From the NCBI GenBank assembly GCA_020630875.1, contig JAHDIH010000001.1, forward strand, positions 853,093 to 902,224: DNA of 49,132 nucleotides. Reading direction: 5' to 3'. A program made the position numbers and the translations under genes. Shown in pieces: positions 33,900 to 42,202 of the stretch; positions within the stretch are counted from its first letter, which is position 1; the number at the start of each line of letters is the position of its first letter. This DNA is from Deltaproteobacteria bacterium (GTDB taxonomy: Bacteria > Myxococcota_A > Polyangia > Haliangiales > Haliangiaceae). A model generated the notes under the pieces. That model was not told the DNA's origin. It worked only from the letters and a program-made list of their open reading frames with translations, and did no database searches.

Positions 33900-36800
33900 T
33901 TGCCCTAGCAGTTACAGCCGCGATTTGGTCTCCGGTCCCCGTGGTTGGGCCGGTAGATCCTGTGTCTATTGAATCCCAATTTCCGTATCACAAGAAGGCG
34001 GTATCAGAAGGAGCCGTGGTAGTTCCGACTGGAAGAGCGATAGCGGTTCACGTTCCATCGATTTCACTGAGGCGAGTCACCGTCAAAGGAGGCGGCTGGG
34101 GAGATTTGAGGTGGTTTACATTTTCTACCACCGAAGACGGCAACCAATCATTTGGTCGGGCCGAGTTTTTCCCCGCCCCAGGATGGCTAATGAGCACTGG
34201 CGAGAAAGGGCGGGTAGTCTATGCGGTTGCTCAAAAGACTGTGACCGTTCAAGTGGAAGAAGCACGCGATCGCTCAGGAGTATTCGCTTGGAAGCGGTAT
34301 CGGAAAGCTCTCTTTGATTGGGTTGACAAAGGAACCCCGCATCCGGACGTGAAGTTTTCCGGTAGCGAATGGCTTAAGCAGTTGGCACTAGCCGACGCCG
34401 CGTTTCCTGAACAATACAAGTCTTTGCGGAAACAGCTTGCGCTGGGAAGGCTCTGGGAAGTGGCGAAGTATTCTTCGTCGATGGTCAACCGAGCACGAGT
34501 AGACATAGGAAGAACCCAAGAGCTGTCTTTACAAAATGAAGGAGCCGTTTTGGAAAAACTGTCGGGGTACTCCGCAATCAATAGTAATCACCATCGCTTT
34601 CCTTTGAAACTGTCGGGCGAAGGCGTGTTGCAAGTAGACGTGCGGCCATTGCGTAGAAACTCAAAGCTCTCTGTCGTGATAGAACGACATGGCAAGGTTT
34701 GGTCGCAGCAATCGAAGCCCGCCAGCTTTTCTCCGGTTAACATTACATCGTTGACCGGACTGTTGGGAGACTTTAGAGGACGCCTTGTGACCAAAGATGG
34801 GGCGCCCGTGGGACGTCGGTGGACCATCAAAAAGACGCTTAGGGACACCGTCGGAAAAACGCATCTGACAGTAAAAGGGGGGCCAGCGCTGGTCCGAGTG
34901 AGATGGAGTACGGTGAAAGAAAGAGGCGGCCTGCTTCTTGGTCGATACCTCTCTGGAAAAACGGCTCGTCTTGTTCACAAGCCTCAGAGGTGCATTCTAA
35001 CGCGGAGTTGCGACAAGCCGTCGACAGACGTCCCAGAAGAACAGCGCCTGTTGCAGTTGGGGTATTGGGCATTGCACGGGATGTCGAGCGCGAACGCTGC
35101 AGAAGTAGTGGAAGAAATGCTTGCGTTACAGGCGGCAGACTCGGTTAAGGCAGCGAGTTACTTACGTGTTGCGCAAGCGGCCTCAGTTCATAAGCCAAGT
35201 CTGGTGGCGATGATTCTGCAGAAGTTTCCAGTCGAATCCCCGCTGTATTTTTACGCATTGCAAATAGCGCAAGTACCAAACTCTCCCGACGATCTTCATC
35301 TGCAACGCAGTTTTTGGCTGGCGGCGGCGAATGGTCAACGCCGCCAAAACCTGCTGAAAACCCTATGGAAAAGCCACAGCCGTTGGAAGTCACTTTCTTC
35401 GCTTAAGCCGACCTCAAGGTGGATTCGAGGCTTGAAGAATGTAGGAACCATTTCGCTATTGACGAAAAACGTTAGCGTTAAGGCGCGGAAAGGGCATTTT
35501 AGGCAGGTCGTGGCATCGGCCCCCTCGAAACTAGTTTTGGAATCCAGCGCGGTACGTGCCTCGGAGCGCGTACACACGTATCAGGGCCAAGAGGAACTGA
35601 CAACCCTACCTGGTAGCGACGGTTTTTTGATCGACTATCACGCTTGCGCAGTCCCCCAAAAGCGCCTGTCCCTAAAGAGGCAGTCCACAGAGGGAGCTGC
35701 TTCTTTTTCGTTGGGGGGCGCAAGAGTTGTGCGAGTTGAATTGCGAACTCCGATTAAGACGCTCTCCCGGCGAATCGACTTTAAAGTGACCGCAGATGAT
35801 AGTCTCGTGTTGCAAGGTCAATTGTTTGGAGGGCGCCCTGACTTTCATTTAATGCCCGTTGGCGAAGCGCCCTTATTGTCAGAGGCAGTTACATTTTTCG
35901 TTGCAATTCCTAAAGGTAAGAAGCGAATAGATATTATTAGTGATTCCCCACTTTGGTCTGCTGCGTTCACTAGGGTTGTTGGGAAAACGAGCTCGCCAGT
36001 GGAGAGGGCCGTGGGACGTTTTCCTAGCGCAGAAACACTGCGCGCTCATCAAACGCGACTAGCTTCGCAGTTTCCCGTCAATCGCAGGTTGGTAGAGGCC
36101 ATCGCGGGGTTTGGCGATTGCAACCTTTTTTCGCCAATGGTTGATCGGGCCACTGCTGGGAGCATTGCTGAATCGGTACGAAATTTTAGAAATGGCGTGG
36201 GGACACTGCGGCATATGGTCAACGCATTCTCTGGGAGCCGTTGGCAGAGGGTAAAAGGGAAGGCAAAACGGCGTGGCTTGCTTCGTTACCATGCGCCTCT
36301 TTTAGTCAGCGCTGGCGCTGCCGGCATTATGCTGCAAGACCATCTTGGAAAGGCAGGCGATCTGATGTCTCCACTGGTCGGGTCGGCCAAAAAAGAGATT
36401 TCGTACAAAATCATAAAAGGGGGGGATGTGTCGTTGGTTCTTGGACGGCACGTTCGCTCTCATCAGCCTCCATTGGAGTGCCGGGTTAATTGGGAGTTCG
36501 GTCAAAAGCAGGGCGCTGTCACCATCGGCGAGAAGGCGTCGATTCCATTGGGCTTTTATGGGGCAGGGGACTATCTCCTGAGACTGAACATCTTGCCGGC
36601 TAAAGAGTGCGCAGGCTACTACCGACTCGAGGCCCCAGAGGGAACTACCGTTGGTAAGGGGGTAGTCTATCAAAATGTAGATGGCGAAACGCCTTTAGCA
36701 TTCGATGTCAGAGATGCCAAAGAAGTGGGAATTTATATTGTATCACTACGCACTGACGAAAAAATCGATATTCATCGTGGAGGGGAAGCTCTCTCTGTCA

Positions 36801-37942
36801 CACTAAATAGTGCTGACGCTCAAAGAGTCGAGGTAAGCGGAGCACTTATGCACGTGTGGTTTTTGGTTGAGTCAACCGACGGGCAAGAGACGATGGAGCT
36901 AACTGCTTCAGAAGATGTTTTGTTACGGGTCGTGTCCCGAAAAAAGAAAGCTGTAAAGCCTTCTTCCGTAAGCTTCGAGACCTTCGTATTTCCGAAGGGC
37001 AGGCTTTCTCCCCTGACGGAAGCTGCTGAAGTTACTGCAGTGGAAAAAAAGTCGGCGATAGGGGCTCAATTATCCGCAGGCATCGAAGATTTTGGAGACG
37101 ATGAAATATTGAGTGGTTTTCGCAGTATGGGAACTCTTGCGGCTAGGTACTTGCTGCGTCCTTCGCTCCGGGTTGCTGGGCATGCCAGGGTGAGGCAGTT
37201 CGATAACTTTCGTGGTTACGAACTTTCGTCGATTCTTCAGGGGGCCCGTGCAAGATGGCGTGGCGAATTGAAAGGCCGAGTTAATTGGCAAGACGTCGGA
37301 GGCGGGCTTGCCGGAAGCGGCCGGTTGAGTGGAAAGGTGAATTACTACCTGCCCGTTGGAAGGTTTCACGGTCTGTTGCCAACGTTACGATTAGAGAAGC
37401 AATGGTACAGCTTGTCTTCTTTGTTGGGGGTGAGTTTGGACGAGTTAGATCCTTTGGTCTACAGCGGTTACGGAAGAGCTCATGATCAATTTGTCGAGGC
37501 ATCACTACTTCACTACTATTTGCGTTTTTGGGATAACGTGGTGACCGCTAGATTCTCTGTCAGAACCAATGCTGATCTGGTTTCGGTCGAGAGCGTAAGT
37601 GCAGGGGCTCGACTGTTGACGTTTTTCGAACGCTCCAAGTTTGGTAGACCACTTATCGATCTGTCTTACAAATATTCTTTTCGACCTGCAGACCTGCACC
37701 GAACGTCAAACTTGCATTTACACGACGTTGGAGCCCGGGCATTGTGGTGGCTGTGGACCAAAGGAAATAACAGGTTGTCCATCTCTGCGAAAACTAGGTT
37801 GCGAGTGAGTGGACAAGGGCGCACCTCGCTTCTTTTTTCTATTGGCGCAAAATTCTACTTCATTGGAAGCAGGACACTAGAGCCTCTTCTTCCTGTCGAA
37901 GTTCGGAATCAGACAGTAGAAGAAGGGAGGATGTGGCAATGA
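33896..37942 (+). CDS. Large likely outer-membrane beta-barrel exporter with helical region
   Basis: A 1348-residue exported protein (weak N-terminal signal MIALAVTAAIWS). About residues 30-370 are beta-rich, about 380-540 are helical/TPR-like (LLQLGYWALHGMSSANAAEVVEEML), and more beta modules follow to about 1050. The last about 285 residues (1061-1345) alternate in the way of transmembrane beta strands (LAARYLLRPSLRVAGHARV, ARWRGELKGRVNW, LLFSIGAKFYF), with many aromatic girdle residues. Periplasmic TPR plus C-terminal barrel is the plan of polysaccharide exporters such as PgaA. It is the natural outer-membrane exit for the polymer. Overlaps both neighbours (4 nt on each side). No family can be named. 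Confidence 0.78.
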   Translation: MIALAVTAAIWSPVPVVGPVDPVSIESQFPYHKKAVSEGAVVVPTGRAIAVHVPSISLRRVTVKGGGWGDLRWFTFSTTEDGNQSFGRAEFFPAPGWLMSTGEKGRVVYAVAQKTVTVQVEEARDRSGVFAWKRYRKALFDWVDKGTPHPDVKFSGSEWLKQLALADAAFPEQYKSLRKQLALGRLWEVAKYSSSMVNRARVDIGRTQELSLQNEGAVLEKLSGYSAINSNHHRFPLKLSGEGVLQVDVRPLRRNSKLSVVIERHGKVWSQQSKPASFSPVNITSLTGLLGDFRGRLVTKDGAPVGRRWTIKKTLRDTVGKTHLTVKGGPALVRVRWSTVKERGGLLLGRYLSGKTARLVHKPQRCILTRSCDKPSTDVPEEQRLLQLGYWALHGMSSANAAEVVEEMLALQAADSVKAASYLRVAQAASVHKPSLVAMILQKFPVESPLYFYALQIAQVPNSPDDLHLQRSFWLAAANGQRRQNLLKTLWKSHSRWKSLSSLKPTSRWIRGLKNVGTISLLTKNVSVKARKGHFRQVVASAPSKLVLESSAVRASERVHTYQGQEELTTLPGSDGFLIDYHACAVPQKRLSLKRQSTEGAASFSLGGARVVRVELRTPIKTLSRRIDFKVTADDSLVLQGQLFGGRPDFHLMPVGEAPLLSEAVTFFVAIPKGKKRIDIISDSPLWSAAFTRVVGKTSSPVERAVGRFPSAETLRAHQTRLASQFPVNRRLVEAIAGFGDCNLFSPMVDRATAGSIAESVRNFRNGVGTLRHMVNAFSGSRWQRVKGKAKRRGLLRYHAPLLVSAGAAGIMLQDHLGKAGDLMSPLVGSAKKEISYKIIKGGDVSLVLGRHVRSHQPPLECRVNWEFGQKQGAVTIGEKASIPLGFYGAGDYLLRLNILPAKECAGYYRLEAPEGTTVGKGVVYQNVDGETPLAFDVRDAKEVGIYIVSLRTDEKIDIHRGGEALSVTLNSADAQRVEVSGALMHVWFLVESTDGQETMELTASEDVLLRVVSRKKKAVKPSSVSFETFVFPKGRLSPLTEAAEVTAVEKKSAIGAQLSAGIEDFGDDEILSGFRSMGTLAARYLLRPSLRVAGHARVRQFDNFRGYELSSILQGARARWRGELKGRVNWQDVGGGLAGSGRLSGKVNYYLPVGRFHGLLPTLRLEKQWYSLSSLLGVSLDELDPLVYSGYGRAHDQFVEASLLHYYLRFWDNVVTARFSVRTNADLVSVESVSAGARLLTFFERSKFGRPLIDLSYKYSFRPADLHRTSNLHLHDVGARALWWLWTKGNNRLSISAKTRLRVSGQGRTSLLFSIGAKFYFIGSRTLEPLLPVEVRNQTVEEGRMWQ

Positions 37943-40900
37943 GTAGGCACGTAAGAGCTGTGATTCGTCGCTTGATTGTTGCACACGCGGCGCCGCACCA
38001 TTGTACCACTCATCGGCGCTACGTCGCGCAAGCTGAAGAACTGCTTGTTCAAGCCGAAGACGATCCAGAGTTCTTTCTTAAGGTAGATGAAGGAGAGCAA
38101 CTTCATATCGTTGTTTCGCGGGCGATGTACGTTATTGAAAACTTGGCAAATGAGGCCAGCGTACTAAAAAAGGAATTTGCAGAGATGCAAGTGCTGATTA
38201 AAAGTACGTCGGCACGCGAGGAGGTCTCTGGGATCGTTTCTCGCTATTTGCCGCTTTTTTCGTTGGATCTTCAAAAAGGTGATGAGAAAGCTGCGCTGGC
38301 GGGACGACTCGACTTTGACGCGCTACGCGAACGATTCGCCAAGAAAACCCATAGGCAACAGCTTTGTCTTGAAATCTTGCTTGCCATGTTGGGAGGTATT
38401 CTTGCGACAGCGCGAAGTAAGGGGTTTGTCGGTCATGAAAAGTTGTTCTCTATCCTGCTTCAACAGGGGAAGAGTGGGCATTGGGCAAAGCGAAAGTATG
38501 CTCTGGACGCCCTTTGTCATGTGGTGAGAAGTGATGTTGCGGCGAGGGAACATCGCTCGAAAGTAAAAGAACTGACCGCAGCGATACTAAAGCGCCATGA
38601 AAGCCACCCCTGGTTACAAGAGACAGCCGCAAGGTTGATGGGAGAGGTTGATAAAGAGTATACCGAGAGCTATCTGAAGCGACGATTGTTTGAAAAGCGT
38701 GACACTGAAATAGACTTGGTTGCGAAAGAGAGATTGATAGCGGTCTACCTTCAACTGGCGTCGCCATCAACGTTTCATAAAACACTCTTGACGCTTCTGG
38801 ACTCCAAGCAACCCATCGCCATTGCAGCGCGTGTGGTGCGCTGCGTTGGAGTGTTGCCAGCGGAGTCGGGCGCGGCAATGGTCGAAAGCATTTTGGAGAG
38901 GGCCACGCCTAATGACGTTGCAGTTTTTGTTGCTGCACTTGAAGTCGTGGTGAGTTGGTCGAGAGACGAAGCTTCTGAAAGAATGTTTGGACTGCTTTTC
39001 AAAGTTACTGGTGCTTGTCGTGAACCTGCCGTTCTTGAAGCTGCCGCTGACTTTGCGGTAGAATTGGCGCTAGCCGGAACAGACCGCGAGCATTTGATTA
39101 AGTGGTTGAGCTCCTTTGCCAATCAGGCGGTTCATGAATCCGCTCGCGCCATTGCCAAAATTACTCAGCTTTCCGATAAGTCTTTTCAGAACTTTTGCGA
39201 CTTGCTAGCGCAAGTCCCTGTGGGCGGAAGAAAAACGTTCCATCTCGAAAAGATCGCTCCCGCGCTCAAAGGCGCTGTCAACGATGCCAGCTGGCTTGCC
39301 CGTTCGATAGCTGTGGTAGCTGCGGATGATTGGGGCGTCGGGGTGCGAGTCACAGCAAAGAAAATGATCGTTTGGCGAGGGGATTTTCCAGTTACTAAAA
39401 CGTGGCGTGTGCTTCATGAGTTTTTTAATCGGGCTCCGAATAAAAGGCAAGGTAAGCGTCACACCGTCGGGCGGAAAATGCAGGGCGACTTTAGGGCTCC
39501 GCCAGCGCATCTTGACGAAGCAACAGCTACAACCGTGCCCGGGGAACGAATCTTCGTTGATAGTAGAAAGAGTTGGGGACCTTACCTTCCCTCTGTGGAA
39601 GACTTTCTTGATTGCAATCGTCGGGTGTCCATCAGTACTTGTCTAGGTATTACCGAGATACAACCCGCTGATAGTTTTGTCGCGAGGCTGAAACAGAAAG
39701 CTCAACTAACGAAACGCTATCGCGAATTGGCTGCAATGCGACAAGCGTGCCTTGGTGCGAATGAAACGGCGGAGATGACTCGCTACGTTAACGAAATGCG
39801 GGCGATGGGGTTTACTGTCGAGTTCAAAGCGCATGATTTTGCGGCTCCTTCAACACGTTTTGACGAGTCCATTAGTCGTCTCTTTGCGCCCTCTGTGCGC
39901 GCCGCAGCTGTGGTGCCACTCTTTCCAGCGCTAGCAAGTTCGGGCGGAGGACTACGAGACTTCATTTCTGATAATCAGCATTATGTTTTTTCACTCAAAG
40001 AAAACAGTCAGTTGTCCCTCTCTGTTTTCGTCGGTCTTGTGTTCGTGTTCTTCTTTTCTCGTAACTTCTTTGCTCGTCGTCGCATTGCGAAAGCACGCGC
40101 GGAGATTCCGCTATGCATTGGGGGGTGGGGAACCCGAGGCAAGTCTGGAACCGAACGTCTCAAGGCGGGGTTGTTTGGGGGCCTAGGACTGGACGTCTTT
40201 GGCAAAACGACAGGATGTGAGGCGATGTTTATTCACGCCGCAGGTGGCATGAAAGCGGAAGAGGTCTTTCTCTATCGCCCTTACGATAAGGCGACGATTT
40301 GGGAACAGCGAAACACTTTGGAGACTGCGGCCAAGTTGGAAGCTGACGTGTACTTATGGGAATGCATGGCACTTAATCCACGTTACGTCGGAATTTTGCA
40401 GCACGACTGGATGAGGGACGAATTGGTAACTTTAACCAACGCCTACCCGGATCACGAGGACATCCAGGGGCCTGCCGGTATTGACGTAGCGGAGACTATT
40501 TCAGGCTTTATTCCCTTTGGTGGTAAGGCCATCACGAGTGAGATAAACTTTTTGCCGCTCTTCAGAGACGTTGCCAAGCAGCGAAGTACAGAGCTGGACA
40601 GCGTTAACGACACCCAGGCCTCGGTTTTTGCCCCTGAAACGTTAGCTCTTTTTCCCTATCAAGAGCATCCTCGTAACATCGCGCTCGTGGCAAGGATGGC
40701 CCACCACCTTGGTATCCCAGAAGATTTAGCAGTCTATGCGATGGCGACGACGGTGGTTGCCGACCTTGGCGTTCTAAAGGTTTACCCTTGGGTGACTGCC
40801 AAGGGACGGCACGTGCAATTTATAAATTGCTGTTCGGCGAACGAAAGAACCGGGCTTATGAACAGCTGGCAACGAATGGGCCTTGATGCCGTTAGCATTC

Positions 40901-42162
40901 AGGATGAGCCTGAGAGAATGGTCGTTGGCATTATTAACAACCGAGCCGACCGAATTAGCAGGTCTGAAGTTTTTGCGAGGATCATGGTGCGGGACGTCTC
41001 TGTAGATCGTTTTGTACTTATCGGTACCAATATTGAGGGACTGAGAGGCTACATTGCGGATGCTCTCGATGACTACTTAGGCGAATCATCAGTGGCTCGA
41101 GAAGATGACAAAGGCACTGGTCCAGCGCTCAGACGAATCGCGAGCGGGATGGCGCGACTGAGAGTTTGTCCACCAGATCCGCAGTTGCTTGCGCAAAGAC
41201 TAGAAGTGTACGCCACAGGAGCAGGCTTTGAAGTTTCCGCTCCGGAGAAGACGCTCACGCTGCTTAAGGAATTGCTTGAAACGTTAGATTCTCTTGATCC
41301 CAAAAGCTGTCACGAGCGTTTGCGCGCAAGGTCTGATGATTTCAAAGCGTGCTTTGAAAAGTCACTAGCTATTGAAAGTGAAACGCCACTTGATAGAATT
41401 GAAACCGTTGAGACACCTAGCTTTGAGGAAGCGTTAGAAGGTTTTCTTTTTGAGTTTTCAAAGGCGTGCGTGTGGAATGCGTTGAACCGACAATGTGAAA
41501 GCGCGAGTCCGACAGCAACAAACGAAAAGTTTGTCGAAAGCTACAAGTTAATTTTTTGGGCCAATGTCTTCTCAGTAGACAACCCGTTTGTGAAAGGTGA
41601 TGCGGTGGTCGATGCTTGCTTAAAATCTGTACCGCCCGGTGTCTCGGCATCGCTGGTAGGGATGCAAAATATTAAGGGGACCGGTTTAGACTTTGTTTAC
41701 CGTTGGATCAGCCTTGATCGTGTCGTCTACTTGTTAAATCGACTTAGAAAAAGCCCTGAGGACTCCACCGAGGTCAAAGAGTTACTGGTGCAGCATAACG
41801 ACTACGGCGCGCTGGACTCCGGATTGGCGACGAGGGTTTTGGCGGGACTTGAAAAGAGCGAAGGAGCGGTTGCGACTATCGACGTAGGACTGTCTCCTGA
41901 AGCCTCACAGTTGCTTGCGATCAATCAAGCTGCGCTCACCAAGATGAAAGCAGTGGGAGGACAACAAAAAGGAAAAACTGCAACGGTGATTTCCAAATTG
42001 GAGAGTTGGCTTGACCCTTTTCACAGTGTGTATCGCTACCACAAAAGCACCAAGGTTCTTGATGACTATGCTAAGTCTCGCGTGTCTCTTGGTGAGGCGC
42101 AACGCACAATGCGGCACATGGTAGCATTGCAAAAAGGTGGTTGGCTCAAGTTGAAGAAGTAA
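37939..42162 (+). CDS. Giant PgsB-like poly-gamma-glutamate ligase with helical extension
   Basis: A 1407-residue Mur-ligase-like amide ligase. The PgsB core starts after a TM helix (LSLSVFVGLVFVFFF, about 693-710). It has P-loop GGWGTRGKSGTERL (about 727), GKTTG, WEQRNTLE, WECMALNPRY, AYPDHEDIQGP and NNRADRISRSEVFARI, which match the order of PgsB/CapB motifs. PgsB is normally about 400 residues; the first about 690 residues here are HEAT-like helical repeats (HWAKRKYALDALCHVV, SWLARSIAVVAADDW), probably a scaffold. A weakly hydrophobic stretch near 668-688 could be a second pass that keeps both halves cytosolic. ATG at 37939 has GGAGG 8 nt upstream and ATGA overlap. Confidence 0.9.
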   Translation: MSRHVRAVIRRLIVAHAAPHHCTTHRRYVAQAEELLVQAEDDPEFFLKVDEGEQLHIVVSRAMYVIENLANEASVLKKEFAEMQVLIKSTSAREEVSGIVSRYLPLFSLDLQKGDEKAALAGRLDFDALRERFAKKTHRQQLCLEILLAMLGGILATARSKGFVGHEKLFSILLQQGKSGHWAKRKYALDALCHVVRSDVAAREHRSKVKELTAAILKRHESHPWLQETAARLMGEVDKEYTESYLKRRLFEKRDTEIDLVAKERLIAVYLQLASPSTFHKTLLTLLDSKQPIAIAARVVRCVGVLPAESGAAMVESILERATPNDVAVFVAALEVVVSWSRDEASERMFGLLFKVTGACREPAVLEAAADFAVELALAGTDREHLIKWLSSFANQAVHESARAIAKITQLSDKSFQNFCDLLAQVPVGGRKTFHLEKIAPALKGAVNDASWLARSIAVVAADDWGVGVRVTAKKMIVWRGDFPVTKTWRVLHEFFNRAPNKRQGKRHTVGRKMQGDFRAPPAHLDEATATTVPGERIFVDSRKSWGPYLPSVEDFLDCNRRVSISTCLGITEIQPADSFVARLKQKAQLTKRYRELAAMRQACLGANETAEMTRYVNEMRAMGFTVEFKAHDFAAPSTRFDESISRLFAPSVRAAAVVPLFPALASSGGGLRDFISDNQHYVFSLKENSQLSLSVFVGLVFVFFFSRNFFARRRIAKARAEIPLCIGGWGTRGKSGTERLKAGLFGGLGLDVFGKTTGCEAMFIHAAGGMKAEEVFLYRPYDKATIWEQRNTLETAAKLEADVYLWECMALNPRYVGILQHDWMRDELVTLTNAYPDHEDIQGPAGIDVAETISGFIPFGGKAITSEINFLPLFRDVAKQRSTELDSVNDTQASVFAPETLALFPYQEHPRNIALVARMAHHLGIPEDLAVYAMATTVVADLGVLKVYPWVTAKGRHVQFINCCSANERTGLMNSWQRMGLDAVSIQDEPERMVVGIINNRADRISRSEVFARIMVRDVSVDRFVLIGTNIEGLRGYIADALDDYLGESSVAREDDKGTGPALRRIASGMARLRVCPPDPQLLAQRLEVYATGAGFEVSAPEKTLTLLKELLETLDSLDPKSCHERLRARSDDFKACFEKSLAIESETPLDRIETVETPSFEEALEGFLFEFSKACVWNALNRQCESASPTATNEKFVESYKLIFWANVFSVDNPFVKGDAVVDACLKSVPPGVSASLVGMQNIKGTGLDFVYRWISLDRVVYLLNRLRKSPEDSTEVKELLVQHNDYGALDSGLATRVLAGLEKSEGAVATIDVGLSPEASQLLAINQAALTKMKAVGGQQKGKTATVISKLESWLDPFHSVYRYHKSTKVLDDYAKSRVSLGEAQRTMRHMVALQKGGWLKLKK

Positions 42163-42167
42163 TCCGA

Positions 42168-42197
42168 TTGGTAGTTGTCGTGATTAAGCGCTACAAT
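42168..42197 (+). promoter_or_regulatory. Internal promoter before the PgsA-like gene
   Basis: TTGGTA (42168-42173), an 18-nt spacer and TACAAT (42192-42197) lie 5 nt before the ATG at 42203. This would allow independent, leaderless expression of the CapA-like subunit. Confidence 0.5.
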
Positions 42198-42202
42198 CAG
42201 GT

